Below, in pieces: positions 1 through 6,300 of a stretch of 9,458 nt of DNA. This DNA is from a candidate division CSSED10-310 bacterium (GTDB lineage: Bacteria; CSSED10-310; JAFGDC01), in NCBI GenBank assembly GCA_016932295.1, contig JAFGDC010000335.1:1-9458 (forward strand), read 5' to 3'. Each line of letters begins with the position of its first letter. Position 1 is the first letter of the stretch. The notes beneath the pieces were generated by a model. That model did not search any database and was not told the DNA's origin. It saw only the letters and a list, made by a program, of their open reading frames with translations. The position numbers and the translations under genes were made by a program.

Positions 1-3000
1 CAGGCAATGCCACCCTCGTAATGGTAGCCCATATCCACCGTGCCCAGATCCGCGACACTGCCGGTGTGGGTGGTATAGGTATCCATGCATTCGGTGCCGA
101 GCTCAGTGGTGAAGCATGTCAACACCGCCGCATCTTCTCCGTTGTCCACGCAGGGACTGGTCGCCGCCTGACCGGCGGAAATCTGACTCAGGTAATACGC
201 GCCGTCAGGACCGGAGGCGAACAGCGGATCCAGGTCGATGTTGCCGGCCATCCAGTTCAAAAGGCTGCCGGGCTCCACGTACACGCCGGCCTGACCACCC
301 GCGACGTCGCTGTACGAAAAACTGAAGGTCGAATTCTGATCCAACCCCACTTCATTGACGGTCGAACCGGTGTTACCCCAGACAATAGTGTTGATGAAGG
401 TGACATCGACGGAATAGGAGCCGTACACACCACCGATGAAATCGCTCTCGTTGCCCGTAACGGTGTTATCGGCCACCACCACCACACTGCTGTCCCGGAA
501 GTCCATGGCGCCGCCGCCGGTGGTGGAGCCGCAGAGATTGCCCGCGACGAGGTTGTTGGTGATTACCGGATTCGAAGCGCCATCTACGGCGATGCCGCCG
601 CCCTGCGAACTGCATGTATTGGACATAATCTCATTGACGGAGATGATGGGAGCAGCGCCGGCGGTGACATGGATGCCGGCGCCGACGATCGCCATGTTGC
701 CGGATACGGTGTTCCGGACGATGAGTGGCGAGGCGTCGGAACAATAGATAGCGCCGCCGGCGTCCGCGGCCGCATTGCCCACAAGGTCGTTGCCGGAAAT
801 CATTGGAGCGCTGCTGTTGGTGCAGGCGATACCACCGCCCAGCATGGTGCTCATCATGCCGTTGCTGGAAATCGTGTTGCCGGAGATGACCGGTGATGCA
901 CTGTCACAGGCGATGCCAGCGCCCATCATCATCATGACCTCATTGTACTCTATGGTATTGGCGGAGATCGTCGGAGCGGCATCGCTCATGCAATAGATTC
1001 CGCCGCCGCTGTCGCCGGCGAAGTTGGAATCGATCTGGTTTCCGAATATCGCCGGTGACGAGCCAGATCCGTAGCAGAAAATACCACCACCATACATACC
1101 GGCGTAGTTACTCGAGATATAGTTGGTGGCGCCGCCGCCGATGTCGGGCGCGGCATCGTAGCAGGAGATGGCGCCGCCTTCACTGTCCGCCTGATTCCCA
1201 ATCAGGTTATTGCCGGAAATCGTCGGCATGGCGTAATTAATGAAGATGCCAGCACCGGAGGATGCGCGGTTCCATTCGAGATAATTGTCCGTGATCAAGG
1301 CATCACTATTACTACCACAGTAGATCCCGCCACCGATCATGGGGGTCATCATGTAGGTGCCGTTATAGCTGATCGTGTTCGCACGAATAGTAAGCAGACT
1401 GCCGCCGTCGCAGTAGATGCCAGCACCCTGATCGGACGAGTTGTCGTTGATGCTGTTGTCTTCGATCGTGGAGGAACTGTCATAGCAGTAGATGCCGCCG
1501 CCATTCATGCCCCAGAACGAACTGTTGTTCATGCTGATGGAGTTGCTCAGAATATCGGGTGAACTGCTCATGACGTAGATACCGCCGCCACTGTCCGCGC
1601 CGTTGTTCTCGATGGTGTTACCCGCAATGAACACATCCGCGCCGTTTTCACAGGCGATACCGCCGCCGTGCATGGCCCAGCCCGACATGTTGTTGTTGGT
1701 GATCTGGTTGCCGGTGACATCACCCATGGAGTACGAGAAATAGAGACCACCGCCCATCATGGGCGCCTGGTTGTCGCTGATGCTGTTGCTGTCGATCATC
1801 GGCGAAGAATCATAGCAGTAGATGCCGCCGCCATGGTCACCGTAATTGTAATAAACCGAGTTGCCGATAATGATGGCGTTCGAGTTGGCCTCGAGTGAAA
1901 TTCCGCCGCCGTACATGCCCATCATCATCATCATGTTGTTGCCGCTGATCGTGTTTGACACGATGATCGGTGATGAAGCGTAGCAATAGATGCCGCCGCC
2001 CATATCAGCGCGGTTGTCACTGATGGTGTTGGGCATATTGAGGCCGATTTCCGGAGAAGCCATGTACAGGCAGATGCCGCCACCGTAGCCGTACGTCTCA
2101 TTGTACTGGATGTAGTTGTCATCTATGGTGGGAGTGGAATCGTAGCAGTAGATGCCGCCGCCCATCGAGCTGAAGTTGTAGGTGATGGTGTTGCCGGCAA
2201 TGTCGGGTGTGGCGCCGGACTCACAGGAGATACCGCCGCCGGCCATACCCCACATCATCATGTTGTTGCTGTCGATCGTGTTGGAAACGATACTGGGTGA
2301 ACCGCCGGAGCAGTAAACACCGCCACCGTTGTCCGCTGAATTGTAATTGATGTAATTCGAAAAAATCGAAGGACTGGACCCATAGCAGTATATGCCACCT
2401 CCGTACATGGTCCACATCCCACTGTTGTTGTCCGAAATCTGGTTGCCTGAAATCACGGGATTGGAATCCTGGCAGCAGATTCCACCGCCATGATCAGCGT
2501 GATTGCTCTGGATGATGTTACCATCGATCATGGGGTCAGAGCCGCCGAAACAGGCTATGCCGCCGCCGTTCATGCCTCCATCGTTCATGCTGATAGAGTT
2601 CATGACGATGTAGGGTGAAGAACCGTAGCAGTAGATACCGCCACCCTCGGAGGCACTGTTCTGATCAATATAATTCGTGGCCCAGGTGCCGATTTCCGGT
2701 GATGAAGCGTACAGGTACATGCCACCGCCGGTCGAGGAGTAGTTGTCGCGGATGTTGTTGCCCTGTATCATGGGATTGGATTCATAACAGTAAATCCCAC
2801 CGCCGCTGCTGTTACCCTGATTGTATTCAATATCGTTGTCCATAATATATGGTGATGCGTAACTACAGTAGATACCGGCGCCTTCATCGGCTTGATTGGA
2901 ACGAATGCTGTTGGCCGTGATGTCCAACGATCCCGATTGTTCGCAGTAAATACCGCCGCCGGCCATACCCCACATCATCATGTTGTTGTTTTCGATGGTG

Positions 3001-3938
3001 TTGCTGAAGATGGATACCGCGGAGTTATAGACATACATTCCCGCGCCGATGCCGGCGTTGTTGTCGAACACGTAGTTGGAGTCGATCATCATGCTGCCGC
3101 AGTTGGCGATGTGCATGCCGCCGCCGACCCACGGAGGCATGCCGTAGCCATTGGCGTAGACCTGATTGTTACTCACGGAGGCGAATGAATTTTCGAAATA
3201 GAGACCCGCGCCCGCCGTCATCCCTTCATTGAAGGAAATATCGTTCATCGCAATCCAGGGTGAAGCGTCATAGACATAGATCCCGCCGCCCTGATTGCTG
3301 GAATTCATGTCGATCGTGTTCCCCTGAATGCTCGCATCCCCGTAAAACCGGCAGGCGATGCCGCCACCACCCATCGAACCGTAATTGTTCTCCAGGGTGT
3401 TGCCATCAATATTCGGGTAGCAACTCTCGACGTAGATGCCACCACCAACTTCATCGGCATAATTGCTCTCGATCCAGTTAAAGGAGATATAACCCTCGGT
3501 CATGAAAAAGGCCACACCAGCTCCGTCGTAGGCCTGGTTGTTGGCAATATGGCAACTGTCGATGTAGACCGTGGAAAACATGCAGGAAACACCGCCGCCA
3601 TAACCGTAGTTATAGCCGTTCGTGATAGTGAAACCCATGATCATGGCGTTCATTTCGCCGTTCACCACGGAGATCACCGGTCCCATGCCGCCGCCGTCGA
3701 TGGTGCAATTGCCGTACCCACCATCGCTCATGAGGATGAGATCTTTGCCGTTGAAGTTGATGTTCTCGTAGTAGATCCCGTCGGCGACATGGATCATGTC
3801 ACCAGGCATAACCATGGGATCGTCGATTGCCTGCTGGATGGTCATGAAATCAGCCGGCACGTACCAATCCGCCGCATGAACCAGACCCAGCCCCAGGAGC
3901 AGGGTAAAGAGTGTCACTCCGAAAACCACGCTCTTCAT
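1..3938 (-). CDS. Giant secreted right-handed beta-helix repeat protein, 3' end beyond window
   Basis: The frame is open from an ATG at 3938 to the left edge (1312 residues, no stop), so the gene is incomplete. Residues 1-22 form a signal peptide (hydrophobic core FTLLLGLGLV, likely cleavage after VHA). Residues 23-100 resemble the capping start of parallel beta-helix proteins (YVPADFMTIQQAID, then DGIYYENI). From about residue 115 to 1172 there are about 39 coils of 24-31 residues, with consensus GGGIYCYDSSPxIxxNxIxxN. Residues about 1182-1312 (NTIVWGN, SYSDV, DLDPLF, SPCVDNG, DMGYHY) match my memory of the choice-of-anchor Q family region, which usually precedes a surface-attachment tail; that tail would lie outside the window. 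No catalytic residues are recognised. Likely role: extracellular or surface structural/adhesive protein, possibly carbohydrate-binding (inference). Odd points: Met-rich loops and a Cys in many coils (IYCY). Confidence 0.9.
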   Translation of the reverse strand, partial: MKSVVFGVTLFTLLLGLGLVHAADWYVPADFMTIQQAIDDPMVMPGDMIHVADGIYYENINFNGKDLILMSDGGYGNCTIDGGGMGPVISVVNGEMNAMIMGFTITNGYNYGYGGGVSCMFSTVYIDSCHIANNQAYDGAGVAFFMTEGYISFNWIESNYADEVGGGIYVESCYPNIDGNTLENNYGSMGGGGIACRFYGDASIQGNTIDMNSSNQGGGIYVYDASPWIAMNDISFNEGMTAGAGLYFENSFASVSNNQVYANGYGMPPWVGGGMHIANCGSMMIDSNYVFDNNAGIGAGMYVYNSAVSIFSNTIENNNMMMWGMAGGGIYCEQSGSLDITANSIRSNQADEGAGIYCSYASPYIMDNDIEYNQGNSSGGGIYCYESNPMIQGNNIRDNYSSTGGGMYLYASSPEIGTWATNYIDQNSASEGGGIYCYGSSPYIVMNSISMNDGGMNGGGIACFGGSDPMIDGNIIQSNHADHGGGICCQDSNPVISGNQISDNNSGMWTMYGGGIYCYGSSPSIFSNYINYNSADNGGGVYCSGGSPSIVSNTIDSNNMMMWGMAGGGISCESGATPDIAGNTITYNFSSMGGGIYCYDSTPTIDDNYIQYNETYGYGGGICLYMASPEIGLNMPNTISDNRADMGGGIYCYASSPIIVSNTISGNNMMMMMGMYGGGISLEANSNAIIIGNSVYYNYGDHGGGIYCYDSSPMIDSNSISDNQAPMMGGGLYFSYSMGDVTGNQITNNNMSGWAMHGGGIACENGADVFIAGNTIENNGADSGGGIYVMSSSPDILSNSISMNNSSFWGMNGGGIYCYDSSSTIEDNSINDNSSDQGAGIYCDGGSLLTIRANTISYNGTYMMTPMIGGGIYCGSNSDALITDNYLEWNRASSGAGIFINYAMPTISGNNLIGNQADSEGGAISCYDAAPDIGGGATNYISSNYAGMYGGGIFCYGSGSSPAIFGNQIDSNFAGDSGGGIYCMSDAAPTISANTIEYNEVMMMMGAGIACDSASPVISGNTISSNGMMSTMLGGGIACTNSSAPMISGNDLVGNAAADAGGAIYCSDASPLIVRNTVSGNMAIVGAGIHVTAGAAPIISVNEIMSNTCSSQGGGIAVDGASNPVITNNLVAGNLCGSTTGGGAMDFRDSSVVVVADNTVTGNESDFIGGVYGSYSVDVTFINTIVWGNTGSTVNEVGLDQNSTFSFSYSDVAGGQAGVYVEPGSLLNWMAGNIDLDPLFASGPDGAYYLSQISAGQAATSPCVDNGEDAAVLTCFTTELGTECMDTYTTHTGSVADLGTVDMGYHYEGGIA
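2230..2268 (-). repeat. 39-nt exact repeat, copy A (Met-rich loop)
   Basis: This 39-base stretch is identical to 2950-2988. It encodes the Met-rich turn NNMMMWGMAGGG of one beta-helix coil. The copies start exactly 720 nt (240 codons) apart, while flanking coils are much less similar. Confidence 0.85.
2950..2988 (-). repeat. 39-nt exact repeat, copy B (Met-rich loop)
   Basis: Identical to 2230-2268. It lies inside the beta-helix gene and encodes the same Met-rich turn, at residues about 318-329. Confidence 0.85.
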
Positions 3939-3942
3939 GTTT

Positions 3943-3947
3943 CCTCC
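3943..3947 (-). promoter_or_regulatory. Ribosome binding site of the beta-helix gene
   Basis: On the minus strand GGAGG sits 4 bases before the ATG (context TACGGAGGAAACATG). Together with the signal peptide that follows immediately, it fixes the start at 3938. Confidence 0.85.
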
Positions 3948-3999
3948 GTATGAGTAATGGCGAGACACCTTCGACACGATCACCGATCTGGCGCCGCGA

Positions 4000-4023
4000 C
4001 GAACTCGCACGTTCGGTTAAACC
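4000..4023. promoter_or_regulatory. Adjacent palindromes, possible operator or leader hairpin
   Basis: CGAAC-N6-GTTCG (4000-4015) is followed, overlapping by one base, by GGTT-A-AACC (4015-4023). The pair lies about 60-85 bases upstream of the beta-helix start codon. It could bind a dimeric regulator or form a small leader hairpin. The arms are short, so chance is possible. Confidence 0.25.
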
Positions 4024-4041
4024 AGGAGTCCAAATCAGGTG

Positions 4042-4070
4042 GTTTTATTCACTCCGCGGGGGGAAAGCAA
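4042..4070 (-). promoter_or_regulatory. Weak candidate promoter for the beta-helix gene
   Basis: On the minus strand TTGCTT (4065-4070) and TAAAAC (4042-4047) are separated by 17 bases, matching 3/6 and 4/6 of the -35 and -10 consensus. It lies downstream of the terminator and about 100 bases before the start codon. The match is poor, and a promoter for an alternative sigma factor elsewhere in 3939-4153 is equally possible. Confidence 0.2.
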
Positions 4071-4153
4071 GGAAATCGGGAGAAAAGATACCAAAATAAA
4101 TGAAGCCGGGTGAAACACAGACGAATCAGAACTGTGGAAAATCGAGAAATAAA

Positions 4154-4189
4154 GGCACCGCTGCAATCGTTCACGACCACAACGGTGCC
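4154..4189 (-). terminator. Rho-independent terminator of the sigma/anti-sigma operon
   Basis: On the minus strand the outer stem GGCACCG/CGGTGCC continues through wobble and Watson-Crick pairs to a 16-bp helix closed by a TGAA tetraloop. It is followed by TTTATTTCTCGATTTT. It lies about 180 bases after the anti-sigma stop codon and before the beta-helix leader, so it would separate the two transcription units. Confidence 0.7.
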
Positions 4190-4207
4190 GCGGCGGGGCC
4201 CGCCGCG
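4189..4207. other. GC-rich inverted repeat next to the terminator
   Basis: CGCGGCGG (4189-4196) pairs with CCGCCGCG (4200-4207) across a 3-base loop. It abuts the terminator hairpin and may act with it as a double hairpin protecting the 3' end of the operon transcript. It has no T tract of its own. Confidence 0.5.
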
Positions 4208-4221
4208 AGAACCAGGGCGCG

Positions 4222-4347
4222 GCTGGCGCCACGCGCTCCCTACGCTGGCGCCACGCGCTCCCTACGCTGGCGCCACGCGCTCCCTACGGCGCCACGCGAT
4301 TCCTGCGACGTTACACGTTTCCTGCGACGTTACACGTTTCCTGCGGC
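4222..4347. repeat. Chained tandem repeats: three 22-nt units, one hybrid unit, two 19-nt units
   Basis: Three perfect copies of a 22-nt unit (starts 4222, 4244, 4266; core GGCGCCACGCGCTCCCTAC) are followed by a 22-nt hybrid (4288-4309) that keeps GGCGCCACGCG but ends in TTCCTGCGAC. Two 19-nt units GTTACACGTTTCCTGCGAC (4310-4328; 4329-4347 with one change) come next. The hybrid shows the two families are related. The array starts 20 bases after the anti-sigma stop codon and is probably non-coding. The units contain self-complementary GGCGCC and ACGT cores. Function unknown. Confidence 0.85.
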
Positions 4348-4367
4348 GCCAGGGGGTCATTCCAGCG

Positions 4368-5252
4368 TCAGTCGCAGCCCTGTTGTTCAAGTTGTACCAG
4401 GATCGCTTCTATGGATTCACCAAAGGGCGGATGCAGGCGCCGGGCATCAGCCAGTGCTTGCCGCGTCTCCGCACAGCGATTCAAATCGCTGCACGCCTCG
4501 GCCAGGGCAAGATAAAACCTGGCTCGCAACAAATCGCCCAGGTCGGGACGCACACAATACTCCGTCAACAGGTCCAGCGCTTCACCCGGCCGCCCGTCAC
4601 GCAGCAGCGCCACACCCATGAACAAACCGGTGGCGGGCAGATCCGGCCTGAGTTCCCGCAATTCGCCAAGCAGCCCCCCAACCAAGGACCACTGTTCCGT
4701 GCTCCAGGCGCGCACGATCCGCTGCTCCAGTTCATCCTGGGCAGCGCCTTTCATCGTGTAGGGCTGAGGATACGAGAACGCAGGAAATCGCGTGGCGGCA
4801 ATGTCGCCACCGAGACTCAGCACGATCACCGCCACAACGGTCACGGCCACCGCCGCCACCGGCGCCAGCAAACGCTTCAGCGAAGGCATGGACCGCGGCA
4901 ACCTCGCCCCCGCCCGTTCACCAGCCATAGCGGCGCATGCGGCGGCACACACCGGGCACGCCTCGATATGCGCGCCGGCGATTTCCATCTCCTCCGCCGT
5001 CAAACGCCCATCAAGCACCCTTTGCATAGTATCGTCCGAAAAACATTGGCCGAATGGCTCTTCCCTGCTCACGACAATCGCCTGCAAGCCACCCGTGGCG
5101 GTTCTCTCCTGCAGCAGTAAACCCAACCGCGTCGCGCAGGCGGCGCAGGATTCCACGTGACGGCGTACCTGTCGCGCCTCGACAGGATCCAACCGGCCAT
5201 CCACATAGAGTCCCAGTAATTCCTCAACTGTCCTGCATTCCATCACAGTCAT
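4368..5252 (-). CDS. Anti-sigma-factor-like membrane protein with two zf-HC2 zinc fingers and TPR-like domain
   Basis: 294 residues. Two zinc-finger modules of the zf-HC2 (putative anti-sigma) type are visible. The first has Cys6, His32, Cys36 and Cys39 (HVESCAAC); the second has Cys70, His95, Cys99 and Cys102 (HIEACPVC). Each contains the DGRL turn typical of the family. A single transmembrane helix spans about residues 129-148 (APVAAVAVTVVAVIVLSLGG). Residues 175-290 are helical with TPR-like pairs (ALLRDGRPGEALDLLTEY; ARFYLALAEA) and would lie outside the cytoplasm. In known families the cytoplasmic zf-HC2 binds a partner sigma factor; here the partner would be the gene ending 4 bases upstream. 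The start is ATG at 5252; Met4 is an alternative. No clear ribosome binding site is seen, suggesting translational coupling. Odd points: two zinc fingers in one chain, and outer-domain Cys residues (233, 254, 260, 293) that could form disulfides. Confidence 0.85.
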   Translation of the reverse strand: MTVMECRTVEELLGLYVDGRLDPVEARQVRRHVESCAACATRLGLLLQERTATGGLQAIVVSREEPFGQCFSDDTMQRVLDGRLTAEEMEIAGAHIEACPVCAAACAAMAGERAGARLPRSMPSLKRLLAPVAAVAVTVVAVIVLSLGGDIAATRFPAFSYPQPYTMKGAAQDELEQRIVRAWSTEQWSLVGGLLGELRELRPDLPATGLFMGVALLRDGRPGEALDLLTEYCVRPDLGDLLRARFYLALAEACSDLNRCAETRQALADARRLHPPFGESIEAILVQLEQQGCD

Positions 5253-5256
5253 ACTG

Positions 5257-6285
5257 TCATGATAAGGGCCGCTTCCTGGCCAATTCCAAAAGCAAATCCA
5301 CGAACGTCTCCCACTCCTCCGGCACGAACTGCTCGCAGACCGTCCTCAATTTAATCAATATCTTGCGTTCCCTGACCCGCAGCGCTTCACCGGTCAACGA
5401 CACACCGCGATCAGCCAACTCCGCAGCGATCCTCTCAAACGCCACCGGCCCTTTCCGCTGATTCTCCCCCAGTGGCGTGCCATACCTCCGGCTCAAAACG
5501 AAGGCATCCACGGGATCCAGGCCGTCGACCAGCGTTGTCACAATCTCCGCCAGTTCACGCTCTCGCATGGGTAACCGCGGTGAGGCGACAGGCAGGTCTT
5601 CCACCGACTCCTCGTTCCAACCTCCCGAATCCTGCTCTCCGCCCGGCAGGATCGACACCATGCGCGGCGGGAAACCCTCGGTCAATTTTATTATTTCAGC
5701 GATCTGCGAAGCCAGCAGCGGATATCCGACCAGCTTCAGCAGGCACTCCACCTGCCGGTGCCTGCCGGTTTCCTCCGCAACCGCCAGAGCCAGCTTCTTC
5801 ATGCGGTCGTAAGTCAATTCCATTCCCGGCCGCGGATCAGCCCATTCCTCCAATCCGTACCAACGCATCGGACCCTGGCGCTGCATCACTCTGAAGTATT
5901 TGCGCAACACATGAGTCACGTGTTTGTACTGATTTCTTGACTTGGTAAATTGCTCCGAGACCAGGCCGCCAATCCGGACAAGGACTTTCCGGCCGGCGGA
6001 ATCGCCGCTGAAATACAGGAAGTAGGCGGCGGGATAATTTCGCGCCACCAGCAGTTCAAACGGTGTTTCTCCGCCGAAGATTGCGCGGTCCGAAGTGAAT
6101 CGCACCAACACTTCATCGCTTAATTCTCCCAGTTCCTGGCCCGGTATGAACGCAGCCGGCAGACGGGAGATCATCTGGCGGAAGTAACCGCGATGGAGTC
6201 GCCTGATGCGGCGGAAAATACTCCGGTCGCGTCGCGCCATCCAGCGCCGGACAAGATCATCCAGTTGCTTGCCGCGCAGACTCAT
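5257..6285 (-). CDS. Divergent sigma-70-family-like factor
   Basis: 342 residues, basic at both ends and without membrane segments, so cytoplasmic. The best signal is C-terminal (about 241-315): AFVLSRRYG, then FERIAAEL and ALRVRERKILIKLR, which fits the sigma region 4 helix-turn-helix pattern (RYG, IAxEL, VRxRExxxLxKLR). Residues about 8-90 (DDLVRRW, LSDEVLVRF, GGETPFELL) loosely resemble sigma region 2, but the usual acidic and aromatic core is hard to recognise. Between them lie about 150 residues of unknown nature, including a possible second HTH (LASQIAEIIKLT, 191-202) and a Gly/Pro linker (204-240). ECF factors are usually about 180-200 residues, so this one is long. It follows the surface-protein gene by 15 bases in the same frame, and the zf-HC2 anti-sigma gene follows by 4 bases, which strongly supports the sigma assignment. 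Alternative: a sigma-like DNA-binding regulator that does not bind core polymerase. Confidence 0.6.
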   Translation of the reverse strand: MSLRGKQLDDLVRRWMARRDRSIFRRIRRLHRGYFRQMISRLPAAFIPGQELGELSDEVLVRFTSDRAIFGGETPFELLVARNYPAAYFLYFSGDSAGRKVLVRIGGLVSEQFTKSRNQYKHVTHVLRKYFRVMQRQGPMRWYGLEEWADPRPGMELTYDRMKKLALAVAEETGRHRQVECLLKLVGYPLLASQIAEIIKLTEGFPPRMVSILPGGEQDSGGWNEESVEDLPVASPRLPMRERELAEIVTTLVDGLDPVDAFVLSRRYGTPLGENQRKGPVAFERIAAELADRGVSLTGEALRVRERKILIKLRTVCEQFVPEEWETFVDLLLELARKRPLS

Positions 6286-6300
6286 ACCTGCACGACCCGG

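Larger units (their letters stand above)
423..3596 (-). repeat. About 39 in-frame beta-helix coil repeats (72-93 nt each)
   Basis: The repeated unit carries the motif GGGIYCY(D/G)SSP, then I..N.I..N, recognisable on the plus strand as recurrent 'tagatgccgccgcc' blocks. GGG motifs recur at residues about 115, 165, 190, 217, 243, 271, 298, 327, 353, 379, 403, 432, 458, 484, 513, 538, 567, 593, 619, 647, 677, 703, 729, 758, 784, 813, 837, 868, 895, 921, 949, 978, 1006, 1034, 1061, 1087, 1114, 1142 and 1169. Spacing alternates irregularly between short coils (24-26) and long coils (28-31). Units are diverged in DNA, so this is an old coding repeat rather than a recent tandem expansion. Confidence 0.9.
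3939..4367. other. Intergenic region between anti-sigma gene and beta-helix gene
   Basis: No credible gene is seen in these 429 bases. Reading in the direction of transcription (minus strand) they hold the tandem repeat array (4222-4347), a GC-rich hairpin (4189-4207), a terminator hairpin (4154-4189), a weak promoter-like sequence (4042-4070), two adjacent palindromes (4000-4023) and the ribosome binding site of the beta-helix gene. Short ORFs crossing it have no ribosome binding site or family resemblance. Confidence 0.7.

Noticed and set aside
21..896. Long plus-strand ORF of 291 codons opposite the beta-helix gene
   Set aside because: It is the antisense shadow of a repetitive, GC-biased gene. 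The minus strand has a signal peptide, ribosome binding site and clear coil motifs; the plus ORF has none.
423..3596. CRISPR array
   Set aside because: The regular repeats are coding, diverged, 72-93 nt long and without unique spacers.
2892..3953. Plus-strand ORFs of 98 and 134 codons rich in His, Val and Asp
   Set aside because: Their composition is the complement of the repeated Asn/Met/Gly coils, with no ribosome binding site. They are shadows of the beta-helix gene.
4035..4232. Minus-strand 65-codon ORF between the operon and the beta-helix gene
   Set aside because: It spans both the GC hairpin and the terminator, lacks a ribosome binding site and resembles no known family.
4110..5120. 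Plus-strand ORF of 336 codons across the tandem repeats and the anti-sigma gene
   Set aside because: It overlaps the zf-HC2 gene antisense and runs through the non-coding repeats. No family features and no ribosome binding site.
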